Assembly: GCA_032164245.1 (NCBI GenBank)
Contig: JAVMKO010000020.1
Location: forward strand, 12,366,706-12,430,705
Direction of reading: 5' to 3'
From: Sternotherus odoratus
Lineage: Eukaryota; Chordata; Testudines; Kinosternidae
DNA length: 64,000 nt
The position numbers and the translations under genes are program-made. The notes under the pieces are model-generated. The model had not been told where the DNA came from, searched no databases, and saw only the letters and a list, made by a program, of their open reading frames with translations. Shown here piece after piece: positions 23,001-33,673 of this stretch (position 1 is the stretch's first letter; each line of letters starts with the position of its first letter).

Positions 23001-23454
23001 GAATATGTACAGTACAGTGTTTTGCCATTCAGATCGCCACAGGTCTCACTCTATAGATCATGTAATAATTTTGTTTAGCAGCACAATTAAAGTCAAATTA
23101 GCTTCTGGGAGACAGTTATGTATGAGCTGGGTTAATGTGGCCTCCTACATACCATATTAGCATTGTGATGTTTCTGTCACTGGACTTCTGGTGGGTTTTT
23201 TATTTTTTTACATTATATCTATTGACTCATTATGAAAATTGGATCCTTAAACTCCATGATAAATTACTTTTAAATATTTAAACTTATATGCACTGGTAAT
23301 GACTATAATGCCAGATTCATCTTTTTTTATTATTATTTTTTATTTCCTGGCGCTGAAGGTTTCAACTGCTATATTTTTTGAAACATTCTCATAGGGGCTT
23401 AGTTATGTCACCCTTCTCACACACTGCATCAGGGGGAACCATATCCTAGAAGAA
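20061..23454. other. No gene recognised
   Basis: More than 3 kb of AT-rich sequence. Overlapping open frames at 22415-22783 (minus, 122 codons) and 22461-22691 (plus) show no domain. No clear repeat was identified. Confidence 0.45.
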
Positions 23455-23625
23455 GGAGGAAAGTTAGTCTTTTGTCTAAGGCACTGGAATGGGACTCAGG
23501 AGGTCTATGTCCAGCTTGTGACTCCGCCACAGGCTTTGTGACCTTGGGCAAGTTACTTGCTTTCTCTGTGCCTGTTCCCAATCAGTGAAATACAAAGTAT
23601 TATTATGCCCTTAACCCTCTTGTCT
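23455..23625 (+). repeat. MIR/CORE-type SINE
   Basis: 'ctaaggcactggaatgggactcaggaggtctatgtccagc' is followed by 'gctttgtgaccttgggcaagttacttgctttctctgtgcctg', the diagnostic CORE/MIR block. Confidence 0.85.
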
Positions 23626-23784
23626 ATCTTTTATATATCTATTTAGAATAATTTTGGGGGGGACAGAACTGTGATCTTGGTTGGCCTCTTAGTAGTATTT
23701 TCATTTGACTTAAACTCTGACTATCTTGTGATCCTCAGATGAAAAGTTGTATATACAAATATTTTACAGACACTAATTTACCAT

Positions 23785-23890
23785 CACAAAATCCTAGTGA
23801 GGTAGGTAGGTATCTCCATTTTCCATATGGTGAATCTGAAATACACTGAAGTGACTTGTCTATGCTCACAGAGTAAATTGTTGATAAATG
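23785..23890 (-). repeat. MIR fragment (minus strand)
   Basis: The plus strand reads 'cctagtgaggtaggtaggtatctccattttccatatggtgaatctgaaatac' and then 'gtgacttgtctatgctcacagagta', the reverse complement of the MIR core region, in order. Confidence 0.7.
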
Positions 23891-23948
23891 TAAGATACTT
23901 TTGACAAGCTCCCAGATGTTCATTTACAAGCAATTTTAAGCAACCCTA

Positions 23949-24007
23949 TATATTGAGGCAAACTAATAACTATTTCCCCCCAATAATATATTGTAATAAT
24001 ATAATAT

Positions 24008-24090
<83 letters not shown>

Positions 24091-24181
24091 ATATATATAA
24101 AATATATAATGTATAATATATTATTAATAATAATAATTAATTACTATATTGAGGCAAACTAATAACTATTCCCCCCCCCCC
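23949..24181. repeat. (TA)n tract inside a local duplication
   Basis: A long (TA)n run spans about 24012-24099. The sequence 'tatattgaggcaaactaataactatt' plus a C-run occurs on both sides, at 23949-23981 and 24145-24181. The AT-rich flanks are also roughly mirror-complementary. Confidence 0.9.
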
Positions 24182-24340
24182 AAATGGTTATTGATTCCTT
24201 TACTTGGTCAAGTGGAAGACCAAACAGTGCATGCGGGAGCTAAGCATAATTCACAGCCTCCTCAACAGTTCTCCCAATCCCTTTCAGTGCTGCCCTGTCA
24301 TATTCCAATGATCCAATCCTCTGAGCAGGGAAGGCCAGTC

Positions 24341-24561
24341 ATGCTAAACTTTCCGGCGGCTTTGTAAAGGGCAGGTTTGCTGCTCCCTCTGTTCCAGTGC
24401 TCCGGGCATCCCCTTCTGCAGCTGCTCCAGCACCTTCTCCGCGTCGGCCATGCTGAAGTGCGGAGAAAGTGCTGGAGCAGCTGCAGAAGGGGATGCCCGG
24501 AGCACTGGAACAGAGGGAGCAGCAAACCTGCCCTTTACAAAGCCGCCGGAAAGTTCAGCAT
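24341..24561. repeat. 102-bp near-perfect inverted repeat with 17-bp spacer
   Basis: Arms 24341-24442 and 24460-24561 are reverse complements with two mismatches in 102 bp (98%). The spacer is 24443-24459. The arms are GC-rich while the flanks are AT-rich. I found no matching target-site duplication at its edges. It can be a recent inverted duplication, a MITE with long terminal repeats, or an assembly fold-back artefact. Confidence 0.92.
24344..24451 (-). other. 35-codon open frame in the inverted repeat; possible exon relic
   Basis: On the minus strand, ATG at 24451 lies in a good context (CAGCATGGCC) and opens a 35-residue frame starting MADAEKVLEQLQKGMPGALE, closed by TAG. The other arm encodes the same peptide from Ala-4 on the plus strand without the ATG, and there the frame runs past the arm. 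The sequence looks like an N-terminal exon of a coiled-coil protein, but I cannot name it. It may be chance. Confidence 0.25.
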
Positions 24562-25214
24562 AAGAGACTTTAGTTCAACTAAGATAAAGTGTGTTCACAC
24601 AGCTTCTTGCACCACTTTAACTAAATGGATTTAAAATAGCACCTTTGGCTAAACCAATACATCTTTCTTCTTCACTAGGAAAAAATAAAGTGTCTTTAAC
24701 TTGTTAGTGAACATACAGCACCTAGCATGAGGTAAAATCCCAGTGAAGATCAGGCATTCTGTAGTTTTCTCATGAGATAGAAGGTCAAGGTAAACAATAG
24801 GGTCCTCCATAGACTTTAACACTACTGGCTAGCACTTGTGAAGACAAGGCAGCTTGTAGTTCTTATTAGACTTTTACCTTGTGCTACTGTACTATGTGTT
24901 GGCCAACCTGAGTTAAGAACATGCCTTTATGTTTCTTACTGAAGACATGCTGTGTGTAGACAAGATGTCTTCTTTAGAAGTGTGCAAAAAAAAGTATTTA
25001 GCAGAATCAACTGCTTTTCTGCTCACATGCACAAGGAGACAACAGTTGGTAATTTGTTTAAAAATTGAGTAATTTCTATGCCTGATGCATGTACATTGTA
25101 CATGAGGAGCATATTGCAAGTATTAGATATTTGAGCTGGTTGGTTAAGTTTTTAGTGACAATCATACCTCCCTATCTGCACCCCATATCCTCATTGCTAT
25201 ATGATCTGAAAACC

Positions 25215-25370
25215 TCACAACTATGAGTGGTTTGTACTCTGATAGAACCCCTATGAGGCAAGGAAGCGTCATTGTCCTCATTTTACCTGGGGAAGAATGA
25301 GGCACGGGGTAAGTTAAGAGACTTGCCCAAGGTCTTATGAGATGTCTATGGCAGAGCCTGGAATAGAAGT
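25215..25370 (-). repeat. MIR SINE (minus strand)
   Basis: The plus strand reads 'acccctatgaggcaaggaag', 'attgtcctcattttacctgg', 'gaatgaggcacggggtaagt', 'gacttgcccaaggtctta' and 'tggcagagcctggaat', the reverse complement of a MIR element in order. Confidence 0.85.
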
Positions 25371-25371
25371 G

Positions 25372-25440
25372 AGCTATAGCCCATGAAAGCTTATGCTGAA
25401 ATAAACTAGCTAGTATCTAAGGTGCTACAAGTATTCCTCA
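25372..25440 (+). repeat. Single-arm fragment of the palindromic retroposon family
   Basis: 'ctatagcccatgaaagcttatgctgaaataaactagctagtatctaaggtgctacaagtattcct' matches one arm of the elements at 29700-29935 and 36150-36348 (shared 'gaaagcttatgc' and 'aaggtgc(c/t)aca'). Confidence 0.6.
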
Positions 25441-26486
25441 CTTTCTTCATGGAATAGTCCAGATCACCTGAATCCTATGCCAAAGCTATAACTGTTGGAC
25501 GGTGCTTTTTTGGAGTGGCTTCTGTTCATGTAGAAGGAATCCCAAGAACACTTTCAGATCCCCCTGGTCCAGCTAGAAGAGCCCACTGCAGAGGGAAGGA
25601 AAAAGGTAACATACTAGTTTCATCTGCTGTAAGTGTCCCTTTGGGTGTGTGTAGCTACCAGTGTGGCTTTTATTATTGTTCTTGCTTGTCTGCTTGCTTC
25701 CTTTCCCTCCATCTCTCCATTGCTACAGCCTGACTTTGTTGACTAAATCAATCTTTCTTGTCCTTCTGTTTTTTATTAAAGCCACTGTTGCCTTTGTTGT
25801 CTGGAATTGATCCCTTGTGAAGGAGAAAGGTTGGGGCGAGGGAGGTCCATAAATGGAGTAAATCAAAGCCAAAAGAGCATGATATTTAACAGCTTGGGTT
25901 TGCAGCAGTAAAGGGCAAATTCGCAGGTGTCACATAGAGTGCTTTTATCGCCCAGAGGGAAAATTCCAACAAGGACTGCCTGCTGCCAAGTACAATGGTG
26001 AGAGGTGATTCTTGGGTCACTTGCACACCGCTCTCTTGATGGATTGCAGAAACTCTCCTGTACTGATCTTAGCTACATCCTTGCTGCCTGGGGTTTTCTG
26101 ACAGGCCTTTTCTTTTGTCAGTAATGGACTCTTGCCTCCTGCTCCGTATCTTTTTCAACAGAGTTTCAGAAAATCCCCTGTAATCAATATCATAGCCCTG
26201 ATGATCCAACAAATTGTGCCTGGGGTGTTCTTTCTTTATCTCTTGACCTCTCTAAAGCAGTTGACCGTTTAATCCAAGAGCCAGTGTGCAAATGTATACA
26301 ACAGGCACTTTTTAGCTAATGCTGTTGACTGTACCTACATCTAGTCAGGAAGAGTAAACTGGGTTTCTAGTGACCAGAGTGGCTGTGCTTTACAGCCACA
26401 TCCAATGCCCATCAAAGTTATTGGAATGGTTCCAACTGAGGGATGGATATTGGATCAGATCAAGTGATGGATATTGAATCAGAGCT
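25441..26486. other. No gene recognised
   Basis: One exon-like open stretch (25458-25606, ending at AAAAG|gtaaca) has no acceptor or partner exon that I can support. The rest is unremarkable. Confidence 0.4.
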
Positions 26487-26489
26487 TTA

Positions 26490-26741
26490 GGACATGTCTA
26501 CACCGCAACTAGATATCTGTCCTAGCAGACTTGAGCTCGTAAGGCTTGAGCTGTGGGGCTATTTTTTTTATTTTTATTTTTTCTGTGTAGATTTCTGGGC
26601 TCTGCCTGAAGCCTGGGCTAATGGACCCTCTGCTGGGATGGGATGGTTCCAGAGCTCAGGCTCTGGTCTGAGCCTGGAAGGCTACTCAGAAATAAAACTG
26701 CCCTGCAGCCACAGGCTTGTCTTTGTTGTGTAGACATCCCC
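26490..26741. mobile_element. TTA-flanked MITE (Harbinger-like)
   Basis: The ends are GGACATGTCTACAC and the complement of GGGGATGTCTACAC, identical at 12 of 14 positions. TTA occurs on both sides (26487-26489 and 26742-26744), the 3-bp duplication typical of PIF/Harbinger elements. Its body contains inverted 'gagctc'/'gggct' blocks. The 79-codon open frame inside is not a gene. Confidence 0.8.
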
Positions 26742-26871
26742 TTAGGGGACAGGAAGTCAGCTGCTCTTCTTGGTGATGCCACTTGTGCTTTTTGTGCCTC
26801 AGTTTCCCCCTCTGCATCGGCAAGGTAGCTGTAATAGGAACATAATTCACTGTCTGGGTTGTGACACTTTA

Positions 26872-27110
26872 GGCCTGGTCTAAATTAGAAAATTAAGTTG
26901 TCTTCTCTATGTTGCACAGGAGTCTGACGAATCCACACCTCCTGAGTGACATAGTTAAGCTGACCTATCGTGGGGTGTAGACTGTGCTAGGTCAACAGAA
27001 AAATTCTTCTATGATTTTCCCGTATGCTGATGGGGAAAATCTCTCCCATTGGGGTAGGTAGCGTCTCTGCTGAAATGCTGCAGCGGTGCCATTGTAGTTC
27101 ATTAACTAAG
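26872..27110. mobile_element. CTACAC-family MITE, truncated
   Basis: The left end TTA-GGCCTGGTCTAAATTAG is followed by the family's body ('tgagtgacatagttaagctgacctatcg...', 'ctaggtcaacagaaaaattcttc', 'ggtagcgtctctgctgaaatgctgcagcggtgcc'). It lacks a matching right end. Just downstream 'taagggtatgtctacactta' (27108-27127) is the left end of a second element that then stops. Confidence 0.65.
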
Positions 27111-27127
27111 GGTATGTCTACACTTAA

Positions 27128-28921
27128 CACTCAAATGCTTTAAGATCTCTGGATTGAAAGTAATATGTAAAAGTAAAATACTGTAAACTTTAAAGCATCT
27201 CATGTAACACTTTCTTAAAAACTTCGAATATTTTCATTTGTCTTTTAGGTTATGTTGATACTAAATGAATGGAAAACTTTAGACTAAAGAGCTGTCATTT
27301 CTTGCTTCCTGCAGCATTTTATTTCATTGATTTCAGCCTTTGTTCGTTCTGGGTCTTGGTTCATGACCAGATCTTGCTAAGACCTTGATTAATATGAGAA
27401 ATTAAAAAAAATAATAAAGATGACACCAGCAGCACACATTCCCTTACTACCTTGATGAGGCATTTGGTCCAGCTTTGACTCAGAGGAAAGAGTGCCACCT
27501 ACTGATCATTAAAGGAATTGCCCAAAGAATCCCAGGCTCTGTTTTGGAAAGTCTCCTTCTTTTCCGGTTTGTGAGATCACAAGACCAGTCAGTTGTGTCA
27601 AGCTATCATCACCAAACGTTAAGGGCCTATTCCAGGTGACATAGTTAGTTACTTCAGTTGAAGACTGGTTCCCAAATCCTCACATGTGAAGGTGGCATTT
27701 GTAGGCTGGCCCAATGATTACAAGAGTAATTAGTCTACTTCCTCTTTGATAAACACAAGATTCATGTTCTCAGTTATACTGGTGTAAAGCTATAATACTA
27801 TAACTCTCCTCCATGGGTCATTAATAGAGCTTGAAAACAGAACTCTCCTCACTGCAGCACAGGCTGCCACCAACTGAGCTAAAGACGTCACTCAATTTCC
27901 TGGCCATAGCAAGTGGCTATCCTCTAGTTGAGGTAAGGGGTGTGTAATACTATTTGTCAGGGTTTTATATTGTTTGTTGGTGTTGGAGTTGTGCCAGATT
28001 TACACTCCTGTAATGGAGATCTGAATTGAAGACCCCAGCTTCATCAGAGAGGTAAGAAACTGTACTTCCAGTCAATGTGAATTGTCCTTCTACCAGAGAT
28101 TCCAAGACATCCACACATTACTCTAAGTACAACTCCTTTCTTTTTTTCCTGAAGAGAGCCTAGAGGTGTAGAGAGACATAGCTCAGCTGTTCTTCAGATA
28201 TTCCCTTTCTGCCCAACTCGTGCAGCCCTCTGTTCAACACCGCTTTAAAAATAAGTAAATTACAAAGATGAAAAAATCAGTTGTGAAAACATGGATTAGT
28301 TGGGCTGGACAGAGGATAAAGGATACATATTTTAAGCAGTGAACACAAGTACAACATTTTGCGTCCATTCCATTTGCGCATCTGTACCCATGAAGTGAAA
28401 GGGAGGGTGATTAATGTGATTGAAATAAAGGACTGGAGCAGAAAAAGAGTTTGCCAATTCCCTGAGATGCTTACGACACAGAAAGTTGCCTAATTAATCC
28501 CTAGTGTTTCAATTAACCATGCTAATCTGCTCTATAGAAAAGATAGCAACCAAATCAGAACAAGAGCAATGCCTTGCTGGAAGAAGTTTACTGAGAAGAT
28601 GATTTGGGATCAAATCAGTATCCCAAATTCAGGCAATAACACTCTCAATGAACTAATTGGTCCCTCTTGTATTCATGCTCATTGTTTATCACTAATCAAT
28701 TAATTTAAAACGTGTACTATGTTTTTATAGTCTAGTGTGTCTAGATTTAATAATCAGTTAGTGGTATATGTTACGTCCTCTCAAGGCTCTCCATAGCTCT
28801 ACCCTGCCTCCATCTTGGATTTCACTTTTCTTTCATTTGCTCCTTTAGACTTTCTTTTCTAACTGTTCTCTTTGTGCCATAACCCATCATGGTCTTCACA
28901 ACTTCTTCCATGCTGGCCTGA
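27128..28921. other. No gene recognised; possibly conserved noncoding DNA at 28440-28740
   Basis: The stretch 28440-28740 is of high complexity with several TAAT/ATTA-type homeodomain motifs ('cctaattaatcc', 'caattaaccatgctaatctgc', 'caattaattt'). This fits a conserved noncoding element only by general appearance. No exon or repeat was recognised elsewhere. Confidence 0.25.
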
Positions 28922-28924
28922 CTC

Positions 28925-29090
28925 CAAGGGCTTGGCTACGCTTGCAGATGTAGAGTGCTTTGGGGTTAAACCAGCCTTCAGAGAGCGCACTAGGGAGAGC
29001 ACCATAGTTTGTCCACACTGACATCTGCAAGTGCACTGGCGTGGCTACATTTGTGGCACTTGCAGGAATTATTTTCCTGCACACCAAACA
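28925..29090. repeat. MITE-like interspersed repeat
   Basis: 'gggcttggctacgcttgcagatgtagagtgctttggggttaaacc' continues with 'gtccacactgacatctgcaagtgcactggcgtggc'. It contains an internal inverted repeat of 'cttgcagatgt'. The block is familiar from sauropsid MITEs. Right end not resolved. Confidence 0.5.
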
Positions 29091-29686
29091 ACTTCCCTCT
29101 TTAAGCGCCACATCAGGAACGTGAAAACAACTTCCACTGGAACTAGGAACCACCATAAACCTCCCTGCCTCTTGTTCTAAGTTCAGGGTACACTTCTTTG
29201 ACCTTGCATATGCACGTCTGCAAAGGCATGTGTGCATGCTCACACCTGTATATATTGCCACAACTGTACCACACTGCAAACCTCTTCCCTTCTGAGGGGA
29301 AAGAGAATACATCTATGTGATAAATGTTAGTCATGCTGCTTTATTTATTCTCTAATGCATGCCTGGAAAGTGCTCAGATACTGTATTGAGAGTGATGTAA
29401 AAACCTTCATAGTAGAGGATGTGGGTTTTCTGTGTTGTGCTTGTGTATGAAAGGAAAAGCTGTCTGCAATTTGCACTATTATATATAAATTGGCTATAGC
29501 CGTTTGAGGCAAATTGCCGGTGGCAGTCCTCACTTAAGAGAAAGTGGAGGGTGGGGTGGGGGAGATTCACTAGCAATCTTCAAGGATTAAACATGACTCG
29601 GTGCATTTTCCCACAGGGGCTGTCTCAGACTCAACCTTCTTTTACCTGCTTCAATTGCAGAACGCACTTAGGCCGCTGTAAGGCAG
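29091..29686. other. No gene recognised
   Basis: Overlapping 62-138-codon frames on the minus strand have no domain or splice support. Confidence 0.4.
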
Positions 29687-29699
29687 CATTTATTTGAAG

Positions 29700-29935
29700 A
29701 ATCAGAGAGGTAGCCATGTTAGTCTGGAATAGCAGAGGTAACAAAGTCCTGTGGCACCTTAAAGACTAACTATAAAGTTTTGAAGCATAAGCTTTCGTGG
29801 GCTAATACCCACTTCGTCGGATGCAAGCTTTACACTTCCACTGCTTGCATCCGACAAAGTGGGTATTAGCTCACGAAAGCTTATGCTTCAAAACTTTATA
29901 GTTAGTCTTTAAGGTGCCACAGGACTTTGTTACCT
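29700..29935 (+). mobile_element. Palindromic retroposon-like element, copy 1
   Basis: A unique 35-bp head (AATCAGAGAGGTAGCCATGT...) is followed by two 94-bp arms, 29735-29828 and 29843-29936, that are reverse complements with two mismatches, around a 14-bp loop. The insertion is bounded by a perfect 13-bp direct repeat CATTTATTTGAAG at 29687-29699 and 29936-29948 (the last arm base overlaps the repeat). A 13-bp duplication suits LINE- or Penelope-type retrotransposition rather than hAT (8 bp), mariner (TA) or Harbinger (3 bp). Confidence 0.85.
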
Positions 29936-29948
29936 CATTTATTTGAAG

Positions 29949-32486
29949 GTGCTCTTAAAAAAAGCATTGAGCACCATCCCTTCCATTCTCGCATCCTACT
30001 CTCTTCCAGGATGTTCTTTAAAGGATGGAAAGAAACGGTTACAGACTTTAAAAAAAATTGCTTAGTGTCCCATTGTTTTTCCCACCCCACCACCCAGTTT
30101 AGATTAGGATAACTAAGGGAAGTAATACCCTGCTGCTGAATATTTTATGAACCTATGAAAGGCTATTCATTATGCATGTTCCTTAACATGCCTTATTCAC
30201 TGCTAATTGCAATAGGACTGTAGAAGGCCAACAGCTCTTAACTAGAATAAAGGCAGACAAAACATCCCTTGTAAACACAGGCAAGCTGGAGGAGGGGGAG
30301 GAGAGAGATTTCCTTGAGCATTCTGATATCCAAAAAAGGTAACACTCTAATCCATTTATCTAATTATAGAAGAGTAAGTTTCAGCACTTTTAAAAATAAA
30401 TCAGCATCTATCAGACGAAGCTAGCATCCTAGGGTTGTGCTTTTACCTAGGGATGTGAGAGATATGCCCATTACTCTGTGTTTATTTTTATTGTTTTTAT
30501 GTAATATAAACACACAAGAAAACATAAATAGGTGCAGAGGAAGGAAATAGCATATAAATGACAAAATGTGTCATTCGTTATTTGTAAAACATGGAAACCA
30601 AAACAAACAACTCCTCACCACTACCAACCTCTGAACCCATAGAGATAATGCCATGCACCAATTATTAAAATGACTAAAGTTATGTTCTCCCTTGTTTGAG
30701 TATCTAATATATACAGAACAAGAGACATTCTCTTCTTTTTTTTCTGTGTGTTTGTATTATACAGTCATTTCCCACCCCCATTAATGCAGTAGTGAAGCGC
30801 TCACTGAACCAGATTATACATGAAGGAGGAATTGCAGATTTCCACTCTTTTCAAAGCAACACTTGGCTACTAAAATAGCTACTGTAATGTATTTCTTAAT
30901 GTTAACCGGTAATACCAACTCATCCAGCATGCCTAAAATACACAAACTTGGAGAAGGAAAGATAGAAACTCCCAAAGATTTTCAGAGAGAACTGAGTTTG
31001 GTGTTCCAGAACATGATTTTAGGCTCTGTTATGCTAGAAGTCAGACTAAATTATTTTAACGGTCTCCTCTGGCCATAACATCTTTGAGAGATCCAGTCTG
31101 AACAGTAGGAGATACAGGAACTAAAGACCAGAATTTGAGTGCCTCAGATCTTCATGATTATAAGGTTACTTCTGTTCTTCAGAAAATCTTTTTTGACAGG
31201 GGTCAGATAGTATTAACTGGTTCCTGATGAAGACTCTGTCTATACTAGGAATTTTTTAGTCTGGATTTTGCATTGGTGCTAAAACTTGTCTAAGCTTTAA
31301 TTGAGACATTTACCTTATTTGTTTTAACTAGAAGCTGTTTTAGGGGAAAAAAAACCTTTTGGCTTTTTTAAAAAAATCTATTTTTGTAAGTAAACCAAAA
31401 TCTGAAATTCTCAAATTTTTAACTCCAATTTCATTGTTTCTGGTGTTCACTTAAAATCAGGTTTTGACCCAAATAAAAATTATATGAAAATGTTTGGTTT
31501 TGGTCAAAAAGCCATTTTCACCACAAAATGTTTAGATGAAGAAAATTCAGCCAGTTATACTGAAGATCCCATCCTGTAAATTTAGTCATGTTCACTTTGC
31601 TTCAGTGGGACTAGTGTGGATAAGATATGCAGGATCCCCTTCTTAAGCATCTTGCATTGCTTTCCAACTACTGCCATAAGTCAAAACATTTAATGACCCC
31701 TTCTGAATTGCCTTAACCATCCAGTCTGCCACACGGTGTTGGCCAGCTTTTCAAATGTGTTCAGGACCCAGCTTCTTCCATTGTTCTTGTTGGTTTGTAT
31801 GCTTCTTCATGTGCAAGGCATTGCTTGTGCTTTCAGTGTGGGGCACTGTCCAATTACAAGCTCCACCCACAGGTGTAATATTGGTGCGAGGGCAGAATCT
31901 GGTATGCTACTTCTAAATCAGTCAGTAAAGGTTACTGAACACTTGGAGATGCTTCTGAAATTGAAGTGCGACAGACCATAAGCTCAAGGTCACAGTCGTG
32001 AAATATGAAAGAGGAACTGCTATAAAAATGTCCTAATGTATTTAGGTGGGCTTGCCTATTTCCTTCTACTTTCTTGTTCTTATGGGAGTTCAGACATTTG
32101 TCTCACAAGTCTGTCATCTTGTTGTATTTGGTCTGAAGGCTTGAGGGAGAATTGGAAAAGGAATGAGATACTAGCCCAGTTGGGGCTGTATTTTCCCCTG
32201 GGGATACTTATCTCCTTTTTGGCAGGATTCATCTTCAGAAGAGAGGTGTGATTCTCACGTTTAATGAAATTCCTGGAACTGGAGGCATTCATTTAACATC
32301 TGTTGTGAAGCAAAGATGCATTGAAAGTTATTCTGTGTACTCTATTTGGTTAAAGGGACCCTCTAGCATTCTCCCTCGTCGCTGCCCCCCTCCCCAGCCT
32401 GAAACAGTAAAATACAATTATTTTGAGATATGGATTTCCAGAGCACATCTGGAGGGGAAAAAAAACATACAAGGAAAACATTAGCA
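29949..32486. other. No gene recognised; one CR1 tail fragment
   Basis: At about 31020-31085, 'gttatgctagaagtcagactaaattattttaacggtctcctctggcc' is a CR1/L3 3' tail on the plus strand. A/T-rich low-complexity sequence lies at about 31330-31560. No exon is supported. Confidence 0.4.
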
Positions 32487-33345
32487 CATAAGAACCACAT
32501 ACAGCCCAATCCTATAGCAGCTCCAGTTCAACCTATCATATTTGACAAATCCTGGTCATAGTGTGTCAGACCAATGGTCTTTCTAACCCAGTAGCCTGTT
32601 TTCCCACAGTGGCTGTGGCCAGAGGCTTCAGAAAGTGTGAACAGAACAGGGCATTGATCAAGTGATCCACCCTCTGTTTAATCCCAGTCTGGCAGTCAAA
32701 GGTGTAGGGATACCGAAAGGATGGGATTATATCCTTCCTGACCATTTTGGTTTATGATTGATTTTGATTGGTGATCCTTCGATTCAAGGATAATCTCTCC
32801 CACAGATTTACATACGGGCTCTGAGATGACTCAGGAGTCCAATCCTGGAACCGCAAATCCGCCCAGAGTAGGTACAGACATTTCGTGGTGGGCCCGTAGG
32901 GAAAGTTTTCGTTTTCCTTCTTCCTCTCTCTCCTTTCAACTTCCAGGGCAAGGTGCTTCTCCTCGAAGCAGAGCACTGCCTAATCGAGGATATAGTGCCA
33001 TTGGGGTCGGTTGGTGGCTTGCTCGTCCCAGCTTGTGATATCCACATCAGATGTCTTAGGATACACTTTCAGTGTGTCTTTGTAGCATTTCCTTTGACCG
33101 TGGGTGAGCTGAGAATAGAGGACTAATAGTTTTGGCTAATGGCCCTTGATGGACCTATCCTCCAGAGGTTATCTAAAACTTTTTTTGAACCCAGTTATAC
33201 TTTTGGCCTTCACAGCATCCCTTGGCACAATTTCACAGGTTGACTGTGTGTGAAGTACTTTGGTAGGTTTTTTTTTTTTTAAAGCTGCTGCCTGCTAATT
33301 TCATTGTGTGCCCCTGAGTTCTTGTGGTGTTTACCCCTTCACATA
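32487..33345 (-). mobile_element. CR1 LINE 3' region (minus strand), split by a LINE fragment
   Basis: The left part (32487-32750) reads on the plus strand 'gtgtcagaccaatggtctttctaacccagtagcctg', 'cacagtggctgtggccagaggc', 'aagtgatccaccctctg'. It resumes at 33136 with 'ctaatggcccttgatggacctatcctcc', 'tttttttgaacccagttata', 'ggccttcacagcatcc' and 'cacaggttgactgtgtg'. Removal of 32751-33129 and one TTTTGG copy restores the expected order of this CR1 subfamily. A plus-strand relative lies at 34608-34835. Confidence 0.85.
32751..33129 (-). mobile_element. 5'-truncated LINE tail with zinc-finger-like C terminus, nested in CR1
   Basis: The insertion is bounded by TTTTGG at 32745-32750 and 33130-33135. 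Read on the minus strand it encodes, across frameshifts, 'LTHGQRKCYKDTLKV' and then an Arg/Lys-rich spacer and a C-x(2)-S-x(4)-C-G-S-R-I-G-L-x-S-H-L-R-A-R end. This matches the C-terminal region of a non-LTR retrotransposon protein that ends in a C2H2-like finger (the second Cys is Ser here and the last His is Arg). Only the 3' end of the element is present. Clade uncertain; it is not CR1 and differs from the RT relic at 2420-3262. Confidence 0.75.
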
Positions 33346-33351
33346 CCCTAA

Positions 33352-33670
33352 GGTAGTGTTTGTCTACCCTGCCCATGTTATAGCACAGCTGTGCTGTGAG
33401 GTGGGCAGTGTAGACATGCTTTATCGCTGCGGGAGAGCTCTCCCAGTGATCTTGAAGATTACAATATTTTTTTTTAAAATCCACCTTCAACGAAGGGACA
33501 CTAACTTTATTGCTGGGAATGCGGCTCCTGGTGATGAAGTGCGGTCTGTATTGGCACTTTTCTGTGCTAAAATTTTTGTTGCTGTGGGGGGAGGGGGAGA
33601 GGGAGGAGTGTTTTTCACACCCCTGAACAACTAAACTTTTAGAGCTGAAAGTGGCAGTGTAGACGCAGCC
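33352..33670. mobile_element. CTACAC-family MITE with TAA flanks
   Basis: Left end after TAA (33349-33351): GGTAGTGTTTGTCTACCCT. Right end before TAA (33671-33673): AGTGTAGACGCAGCC. Body blocks such as 'gcacagctgtgctg', 'gagctctcccagtgat' and 'ttttcacacccctgaa' are typical of this abundant family. Inner T-run at 33467-33476. Confidence 0.7.
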
Positions 33671-33673
33671 TAA

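Noticed and set aside
25458..25606. Exon-like open stretch ending at AAAAG|gtaaca
   Set aside because: No good acceptor, no partner exon with matching phase and no recognisable protein text. Could be checked with RNA-seq.
29735..29936. Palindromic arms considered as a microRNA precursor
   Set aside because: The hairpin belongs to a dispersed repeat with target-site duplications, and its arms are far longer than a microRNA precursor.
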